From positions 31,777,150 through 31,841,149 of the forward strand of contig NC_049910.1 of assembly GCF_001411555.2 (NCBI RefSeq): a stretch of 64,000 bases of DNA. Direction: 5' to 3'. Position 1 is the stretch's first letter; each line of letters opens with the position of its first letter. This document shows, piece by piece, positions 56,246 through 64,000 of this stretch. The translations under genes and the position numbers were made by a program. This DNA is from Juglans regia (Eukaryota; Streptophyta; Magnoliopsida; Fagales; Juglandaceae). The notes under the pieces are model-generated. The model was given only the letters and a program-made list of their open reading frames with translations, was not told the origin of the DNA and searched no databases.

Positions 56246-59200
56246 ATGAGTGTTGACAGTCGAGGATTTATAAGATGTCCGTGCAAAAATCTTAGTTCTT
56301 ATAATTTGGTGGTAGTGCATGATCATTTATTTGTAAATGGAATCGATCTTAAATACTCACATTGGGTCTTACATGGCGAACCATTTTCTAAAGGAGTTAG
56401 ATTTAGCAGTCAGTCTAATCAAACGAAAGAGGGTAACAACATCAACATGGACGATATTAATGTGGATGTTTCTGATAACAATAATGATAATGGAGAGGAT
56501 ATGACTGAGATGTTAGGCGATCTGGATGCAGGAATATTTGGGACAAGGGATGGAGAAGGAACATCTACACAATCATTTGAGAGAAATAGAAACTTTGGAA
56601 GAATGTGGGAGGATGCACAACGAAAGTTGTACGATGGGTGTACTTGTCATAGCAAGTTGTCTTTCACGATGAGGTTGCTCCATATTAAGTCTATTTGTCG
56701 TATTTATGCCAAGGTCATCGATATGTTGCTAGAATTATTTAAAGAGGCTCTCCTTCAGGATAATGTAATACTCCGTAGTTTTTATAAAGCGGAGCAATTG
56801 AAGCGAGAGTTAGGATTTTATTATAATATCATCCACACTTTTAAAAATGATTGTGTTCTCTTCTTGCAGCAATATATAGAATTTGATTCATGTCCAGTGT
56901 GTCATGAGTCAAGATAGACATTCGATAAGCATAATGTATCTCAAAAAGTGTTAAGACATTTTCCATTGATTCCTCGACTTCAAAGATTATTTACGTCCCA
57001 GTTGACTGCGAAAGATATGTCTTGGCATCACACAGAAAGAGTCCAAAATAAAAACTTCCTCTCGCATTCTCCATATTCCTTACAATGGAAGAAATTTGAC
57101 TTCAATATCCATGGTTTACCGAAAAACCTCGTAATGTACGTCTTGGTTTAGCAACATATGGTTTTAATCTATTTGGCAACATGAGCACTTCTCATAGTAC
57201 TTGGCCTATCATATGAATGCCTTATAACTTGCCACCGTGGAAGTTTATGAAAGATCCATATTTTATGATGACTCTAATGATACCAAGGCCAAGGTCATTA
57301 GAGAACAAATTAGATGAATATCTGCAACCACTGATTGCATAGTTGAAAGAGTTGTGGGATTAGGGTGTCAGTACGTATGATGCAGCCTCGTCGCAGGAGT
57401 TCAAGATCCATGTTGCGGTGATGTGGACAATAAATAATTTTTTCACATATGGAAAATTATCTAGGTGGAGCACAAAAGGTAAAATGGCTTTTCCTATTTG
57501 CGATAAAAATACACAGTCTTAGTGGTTGACAAATGGTAGAAAATTATGTTTCATGGACACCGTCGATATTACCACATGATCATAGATGGCGCTCAAATAA
57601 AACGATGTTTGATAGAAGGGTTAAGTGCAGGTCATCACCGCCAGAGTTGTCTGGGAATGATATTATCGCGCAATTGGGGGATGTTTTAAAACAGAGATTT
57701 GGGAAAGATACAAGAGTTCTAAAGAGAAAACGACAAGTAGCGGAGTTGAATTTGACAAAAAAAAGTATTTTTTCTAAGTTGTCATACTGGTCTATCTTGA
57801 CACTGCGTCACAATATAGATGTTATGCACATTGAGAAAAATACATGTGAGAATATATTGGGTACTCTGATGTCAACAGAAGGGAAAACAAGAGATAAAGC
57901 TAACTCTCGTAAAGATTTAAAGGAGTTGGGGAAAAGACCGGAGTTGCTTTTGCAAGATAATGGTTGTCTGCCTATATGCCCATCGGATGGTATACTCTTT
58001 CAAATGATGAGATAAGGAAATTATGTAATTGGTTCATGACAATTAAATTACCCAATAGCTATGCTTCAAACATGCCAAGATGTATTCGAACTTATGATTG
58101 AAAAATAACTGATCTTAAAAGTCACAATTATCATGTATTTTTGCAACTTCTGTTACCGGTTGGTGTGAGTGGAAATCTCACAGAATTGGAGTGATTTTTC
58201 AGGGATATTTGTAGTAGAACGTTGAAAGTTGATACATTGGTAATAATAGAAGCCGACATTGTTGTGATATTGTACAAATTAGAGAGTTTGTACTTGCCTT
58301 CATTCTTTGATGTAATGGTTCATTTGGCTGTGCACCTACCTCATGAGCCATTAGTCGTTGGCCCGGTTCAATATATGTGGATGTATCCTATTGAATGATT
58401 TTTGAAAAAATTCAAGCGATACGTGTAGAATAAAACTCGTCCGGAAGGTTTGATTACAGTGTCATGCATTGATAATGAATGACATACATTTTGTTCAATG
58501 TATTTCAGTGGAGTTGATACTTGATTTACGAGACTGGATCGAATTTATGAAGGTGGACAAATGGGAGTCTCATCGACATTTATCGTGTTTTTCCAGATTG
58601 TACGTCTCATAGGTGCACAATAAGACTATGACCTATATGAGTGAGAGTTTGAAAACGTTTGATGGTATGTCTTGAATAACTGCACAGAGATTGACCACAA
58701 CATAAGGTTAGTGAGCTAAATCAATACTATCTTTAAGTTCATGTATAATACTATAGTATAACTTGATAAAAATTAAGAGTTCACATGAATATGCGCAATG
58801 AACATATACAACTATTTTACACGAATGGTGTAACTGACGTAGAAAATATGCCCGGAAAGGAATTTGCCTTGATTTAAACATACAGTATTACTGTAAAGTC
58901 TCAACTTATAATACGAACTACATACCACTATACTCCACAGATTTCTATCTAAAATTTATATAACTATTATAATATTTATTAATATAGGTTGTATCGAAAT
59001 ATGATGACAATTCAAAAGAAATCACACCAAAATTGTATACTCTGGCACGTGGTCCATCTAGACGGGCCATCCAATACTCAGGATGTTTGGTGCGTGAATA
59101 TATATTTCACACAGTTGACAGAGAATGATATAGGAAAACTCAAAATTATGGGGTCGTTGTCGAAGGAAGCCATGAAGATGATAACATTGACTTATACGAA

Positions 59201-59640
59201 ATTGTGGAATATATCATAGCGTTAAAATACATTGGGGATATATGGTCTAGTTGTTTAAATGTAATTGGTGGGATGTCTCAAATCTTTGGTTGGGAGTGTG
59301 TAACGATGAATATTTTGTGAGTGTCAATACATCTCGCACATGGTATAAAGACGATCATTTCCTTCTCGCTTGCCAAGCGAATCAAGTTTTTTATTTAGAT
59401 GGTCTGGAGTACAGGAACCCATGGCGGGTAATGGAAAAGTTTGCACCAAAAAATGTATATGATTACATTCCAGAGGCAGACGAACCACATGAAGAAGATG
59501 ATAGTCCAGCAAATAAAGAAGCATATCAAGAAAATGGATCAGACATCAATCTATTTGTTGATCTAAGCCAATATGACATGGTCCCATTATGTAGAGAAGA
59601 TGTTCAACTCGAAGTAATTGAGGGTGAAATGTTTGTAAGT
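56246..59640 (+). pseudogene. Copy 2 TNP2-type CACTA transposase (broken)
   Basis: An open frame from 56246 starts MSVDSRGFIRCPCKNLSSYN and runs through the acidic linker and LLHIKSICR, TFKNDCVLF and SCPVCHESR motifs to a TAG at 56915. The core continues in other frames (56948-57151, 57533-58015), then DUF4218-like (~58080-58400, PVQYMWMYPIE) and DUF4216-like sequence (59251-59600, FKCNWWDVSN, FYLDGLEYR). Relative to copy 1 it lacks 9 nt in the CPCKKCKNL segment (56281-56290) and about 90 nt of the acidic C-terminal tail near 59630. It keeps the ATG that copy 1 has lost. Coding frame for the upstream DYKEYAQ motif is shifted. As a whole it is not translatable. Confidence 0.9.
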
Positions 59641-59702
59641 ATCATTCTTATAAATATCCGTAACGTTTGTTCGACATATAATTTATTACAATTTCAAACA
59701 TA

Positions 59703-61151
59703 TATGTCTCTCAAACACAAAGCAACACGTGTGCCATCCTTATCCATTACCGACTCCCCGTATGATTCACATGCCATCAATTGTGGGCCAACATCACCAG
59801 ACCAAAAACAAGGTATAGTATATCAAATTAAATATGACATTTTATGCTCGATTTAAGTAATATATATTTATAAGACAAAAATAATTTAATTCAAATATAT
59901 GCTTTAACTACTGCATATATAGTTGTTGTAAGCCAGCGTTGAGGTCGAGGAACTACAAGGAGTGTCTGTATAGAGAAATTAAGGAAAGTGGGTAAAATTA
60001 AAGTTGATATTCCTCATGATCACACTGGTGGCTCCGGAGATTCGGCAGCGTGGCTTGCTTCTTATGTTGGTTCGCTTACTAGCACATATGCACCGATTGC
60101 TACATCCTCCTGGTCTAAAGTTCTCCAAGATATGAAAGATCACATCAAAAATTGTTGCTCGGTAATAACATACATTCGAATGTATTTTTGAGGTACAAAG
60201 GTCGATGTCATTCACACTATAAGAAATTCAGCACTACAACAAAGGCACGCTAAAATCCATTCCAAGCAATACCACCAAACTAATGGGAGAAAATTTGTGA
60301 CATATTTGAAGATCCTGCTTATCAGGTAATTTCGCTGCTATCTTTTTTTAACAGTATATGATAGATGTATTAAACATATAGACATCATACTTTTTTTAGC
60401 AACGAAGTACTGTTAACAAAGCAAATAGATCAAATTTAATGATACACCATCATGCAGGTTCTCGATCTTTTCATCGTTTGTCTAACAAAATGATAAGTTA
60501 TTCTAGTCCATGTTAAATATTAACATATAATACCCTTTTTTTTTATTTAAGTTCTAATATAGATTTTCCTTTTGTAGAAGGAAGAAAGTCATGCTGACTA
60601 TGATCTGATCCAATTGTCTGCTAAAGCACATAAAAATCGTGATGGTGTTTGGACCAGTCCCAAAGTAGAAGCAAATTATGTAAGTTTAATTTTCTTTATT
60701 TCCATTGTCTAATAATATTTTTGTTACTTATACTAACTTTAATATTTTTATTTTAGTAGGACAAAATGATATCTCTTAAGGAAACCGCTACAGATTCATC
60801 TGATGCATCATCTGTCAATGATGCTTAGATCTTTTTTCAAGTTCTTGGATCACGTTCTGAATATTTGAGGGGCTTAGGACATTGCATGAAGCCATCATCA
60901 ACATCATCATCCTCTGCATGAGCTAGATCGAATGACGACAAGATTAAGGAATTAAAGGAAGCAACACTCGAGATAGAACGATTGAGGTCCAAGGAAAAAG
61001 AGTTGCTGACCCGATTAGATTAAGCAGCGGATCTTAAGACGAGATTAGAAGAGAACATGTAGGAGAGACTAGGGACGGAGGTACAAAAAGCTGTGTTTGA
61101 ACAGTTGCAGTCAATTATGTCCCAAAACTCTATGTCACCACCACAATCTTA
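59703..61151 (+). pseudogene. Copy 2 second CACTA gene, Ptta/En/Spm-type, broken
   Basis: The exons correspond to copy 1: 59703-~59814 (MSLKHKATRVPSLSITDSP), ~59928-60161 (DSAAWLASYVGSLTSTY..., SSWSKVLQDMKDHIKN), a remnant at ~60190-60325, then ~60400-60490, ~60578-60680 and ~60761-61151 with a coiled-coil end (EIERLRSKEKELLTRLD). A deletion of roughly 145 bp relative to copy 1 after 60165 removes the intron and most of the third exon. Further stops (for example in NDA-TAG near 60826 and at 61021) are present. It is the likely DNA-binding partner of TNP2 in a working relative. Confidence 0.83.
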
Positions 61152-61284
61152 AAATATATTTTTTCTTTAATTGTCTTTCTATTATGATGTTTCAAAACTT
61201 TTAAATAATTGTGATGTTTGAATTACAATTTTTGTAATATTAGTATTCTGTTTTTAATTAAATTATGTATTGTATGATTAATAC

Positions 61285-61685
61285 CGTTTGAACGTCAATT
61301 ACCTTTATTAAATCCATTTGAACAAAATTAGACTCATTCGAACACATAATAATGCGTTCAAATGACCTACCATGAAATACAGTCCATACGTCCATTCGAA
61401 CAATAAAATATTTATTCGAACAACATTAATTTCCAAAATCCCGTTCGAACGAAATGAATTTCAAAAATAAATAGTTGGTTCGAATGCAAGTCATTTGATA
61501 AATTTATTGGATCAAAATCATAAAATCCATTCAAACAGAATCAAATATGGTCATTTGTTTGAATGAATAGTTTTTACATACGAACGGTGCGTGTCGGTTC
61601 GGACCTATATTTTTCTATTCGAACGGATTTTTGAGTTGAAAAATTTTCGTCTTAAAAAAATACCCATTCAAACAGGGTCGATTTG
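61285..61685. repeat. Copy 2 right subterminal TTCGAA-motif array
   Basis: CATTCGAAC, CGTTCGAACG, GGTTCGAATGC and TATTCGAACGG words with TTTGAAC and TTCAAA variants, followed by AAATTTCGTCTC as in copy 1. Confidence 0.73.
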
Positions 61686-62690
61686 TTCCATCAAATTTCG
61701 TCTCTAAAAATCATTTTTTGAGATGAAATTGAATTTTCATCTCCAAAAACCTTTCGAGACAGGCTTTTTGAGATAAAATAGAGGTGAAATTTTTTATCTC
61801 TAAAAACAATTAGGGTCAAAACGTAGATTTTTTTAGACAAAAATTTTTTGTCTTAAAAAACCCAATCTCTTATAGTTACTTGATGTCTACCTAGGCTTGT
61901 ATTAGTTTCTAGCTTTAAGTACTTAGCAGAATGCATGCATGCTGGATGCCCATTAATTATATCCATGCATGCACTGCCCATGTAGAAAGAAAAACATACT
62001 TTAAGAATTAAACTTTAACCAAATGTATATTTTTTTAATTATTTTTTTTTCTTATATGATGAACTTGTACCACTTAGGTTGATTTTTTTTGTTAACGAAT
62101 CTACTAATATTTTTCTAGAAACATATAAAAATATAAAAATTATATTTATAAGATGTCGTGAATGATATATATCATTAATTACGCTGATGGTTAGGCAAGA
62201 CTTGATTTGCAAATTGTTTTTAGAAATATTTTTATATTGGAGACGTAAAATGCGTATATGCTGTGATCCATACCTAGGGTACGTAGCAATACATAAAATG
62301 ACTTATGAATTCAATATAAATACGACACTATATTTTAAATTTGATATAAATAAATTTAGATAAAAACAGATTGATATGATAAGACACGATTGAAGGGTTG
62401 AACGAATTAAAACAGGTCAAATGAATCTTTCCAAAATTATTAAACAGGTTAAATAGATTGTATCACTCTATATTACATGGATACTGTTAGAGCTTTAGAA
62501 CGATCTGACTCTTTAATTAAACGGTTCGTACTGTTTGGATTGACCAATACTAATCACAACATAAATACAACCCGCAAATATAAACTGCGACCCATATCTA
62601 TACCGATTTGCAAATAGAAATAAGCTCTATGAATTTATGGCAAAGGCCGAAAGCATCCGGAATGCTGTATGGAGGCAGCCATGGGGGAAG

Positions 62691-62694
<4 letters not shown>

Positions 62695-62722
<28 letters not shown>
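62695..62722. repeat. (TA)n microsatellite
   Basis: Pure TA run. Confidence 0.95.
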
Positions 62723-62729
<7 letters not shown>

Positions 62730-62807
62730 AAGTGATTATTTAATTATGAATAGTAATTTTTATTATTTTTTCGTTAATTTTTGTTATTTTTTTGTTAAGT
62801 CCGTTAA

Positions 62808-62980
62808 ATTTCATTTTACCAAAAGACCCTTAAGACACTTAACCATTTGACGTATAATTTCTTTATAGAATTTAATGAAAGATCATATTTTATCAAAAGA
62901 TCTTTGAGACTCTTGACCATTTGACGTGTAGCTCTATTATAAAATTTAATAAATGATCATGTTTTACCAAAGGTCCTTAA
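62808..62980. repeat. ~74 bp minisatellite, about 2.3 units
   Basis: CATTTTACCAAAAGACCCTT (62812), CATATTTTATCAAAAGATCT (~62884) and CATGTTTTACCAAAGGTCCT (~62959) mark three successive unit starts, each followed by a variant of ACCATTTGACGT where the unit is complete. Confidence 0.8.
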
Positions 62981-63306
62981 TAGCCCCACAACGCACATAA
63001 ATTAACGTCTCTTTTTCATATCTTTTTTGTTCTGACAATGTACTCATTTTCCTTTCTTTTTGTTTCAATTTTTTTAAATCAAAAAATTAAAATGACTTTA
63101 CTCTTTAGAAGTAAATAGATAATTCAATATGTATGCAGATCAATATTCATACTTTTCTGAAATTTAGATTTTTTTATTTTTATCTTTTATCTTTCTTTAG
63201 TCTTGTATTTTCTTTTCCCATATAAATAAGCTAGTAACTTTTTTACTTTTTTTTTTATTTAAATTATTATGTCAAGTGCACCCCGGGACTAACACATCTA
63301 GTCCGT

Positions 63307-63307
63307 T

Positions 63308-63341
<34 letters not shown>
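63307..63341. repeat. (GT)n-(AT)n microsatellite
   Basis: GT run followed by TA run. Confidence 0.95.
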
Positions 63342-63639
63342 CCATCATCTACATAGTCGATGATGTTCTTATTTTTTCAAAATCTATTGATGAACACTGA
63401 AAATATTGCCCAACCTCTACGCACACAGCTCGATTGTTTAATTAATGCTGCAATTGGAAACAATTAATTAATTAATTAGCTGTATGCATCCACCCAACTA
63501 ATTCTTAGATCAATAATCTTCCCCATGTTATTGTTAATTAATATTTGGATCTTTTTAAATTAATTGGTATCTTAATAAAAGACAATCCATTCACGGGTTT
63601 CGGATTTACTTACTGAGTTATGTTATATATTATATTCTA

Positions 63640-63790
63640 GTTCCACTTTTATTATCTACTGATGCAATGTGACATTACTTATTAATCATTAGATCAATTA
63701 TTTTTAAAATAAATAAAACAATAAACTCATTAGTTTAAAAATAATTTCATATCAATAAAGTATGATAAGAGTGGGACGAAAGATGATAAA
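63640..63790. mobile_element. Small MITE-like inverted-repeat element
   Basis: CCACTTTTATTATCTACTGAT on the left and the reverse of the right side (CCCACTCTTATCATACTTTA) form imperfect inverted repeats about 140 bp apart. No coding. Confidence 0.4.
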
Positions 63791-64000
63791 TTTAAATATA
63801 ACATTTTTTTTTTCTTATTTATGTGTTAATATGATACAACACTCAATTAATTACATATGTACAAGATAATGTTATTTTGGGCATAAAAAACGAGACATCT
63901 GAACTAACACAATGGGTGTTAAACTACATTAGTTTTGTGTTATCAGGCATATATATAAAAATTAAAAAGTTACCTGCCAATAAATAAATAAATTAACAAC

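Larger units (their letters stand above)
51185..61877 (+). mobile_element. CACTA (En/Spm) transposon, copy 2, coding but degraded
   Basis: The left end reads CACTACAAGAAATTATTGG. The right end in reverse reads AACTATAAGAGATTGGG, so its first base is C-to-A changed. The 3 bp flanks are ACG (51182-51184) and ACT (61878-61880), one mismatch. Gene order equals copy 1: minus-strand gene (51960-53160), AT-rich spacer, leader, TNP2-type gene (56246-59640), Ptta/En/Spm-type gene (59703-61151). The right two-thirds is about 85-88% identical to copy 1 by eye. It has many stops, deletions and frameshifts. Confidence 0.9.
61881..64000. other. Non-coding AT-rich right end of window
   Basis: It contains the repeats listed separately and no supported open frame. 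Nothing indicates a host gene reaching in from the right. Confidence 0.5.

Overview
The window is plant nuclear DNA: AT-rich, full of microsatellites, with GT-AG introns and many transposable elements in different stages of decay. Only one intact host gene is visible, a four-exon YUCCA flavin monooxygenase (auxin biosynthesis, YUC2-like) on the minus strand at 24200-26507. The gene and the short transposons fit a woody eudicot, possibly Fagales such as walnut, but that assignment is an inference from general resemblance.

Layout. 1-3869: a minus-strand LTR element with a 2.44 kb LTR and a short, apparently non-coding interior. 4091-4812: LTR plus polypurine tract of a minus-strand Copia-type remnant. 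5837-11350: a full-length but dead Ty3/gypsy chromovirus with 379 bp LTRs and a perfect 5 bp target duplication. 11633-17364: a 5.7 kb non-autonomous CACTA-like element carrying pieces of host genes (plastid ribosomal protein bL34 and an AGC-type protein kinase). 17872-24199: mostly non-coding, with a SINE-like copy, a CACTA-type MITE invaded by a hAT element, and simple repeats. 24200-26507: YUC2-like gene. 26508-28416: its upstream region, with MITE-like insertions.

28417-39968 and 51185-61877 are two related, same-orientation, coding CACTA (En/Spm) transposons. Each carries a TNP2-type transposase and a second Ptta/En/Spm-type gene on the plus strand. Each also has a divergently transcribed third gene on the minus strand, separated from the others by a very AT-rich spacer. 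Palindromic TTCGAA-type motifs are clustered at both termini and again on both sides of the spacer. Both copies have stops and frameshifts. Between them lie a 5'-truncated LINE (40467-41112), an internally deleted Copia element (41475-43983), three MITE-like elements and unannotated AT-rich DNA. 61878-64000 is non-coding.

No CRISPR array, rRNA gene or prokaryotic system is visible. The transposons are not a cooperating gene set; the points of interest are the architecture of the CACTA pair, gene capture by the 5.7 kb element, and several insertions whose exact target duplications can be read directly.
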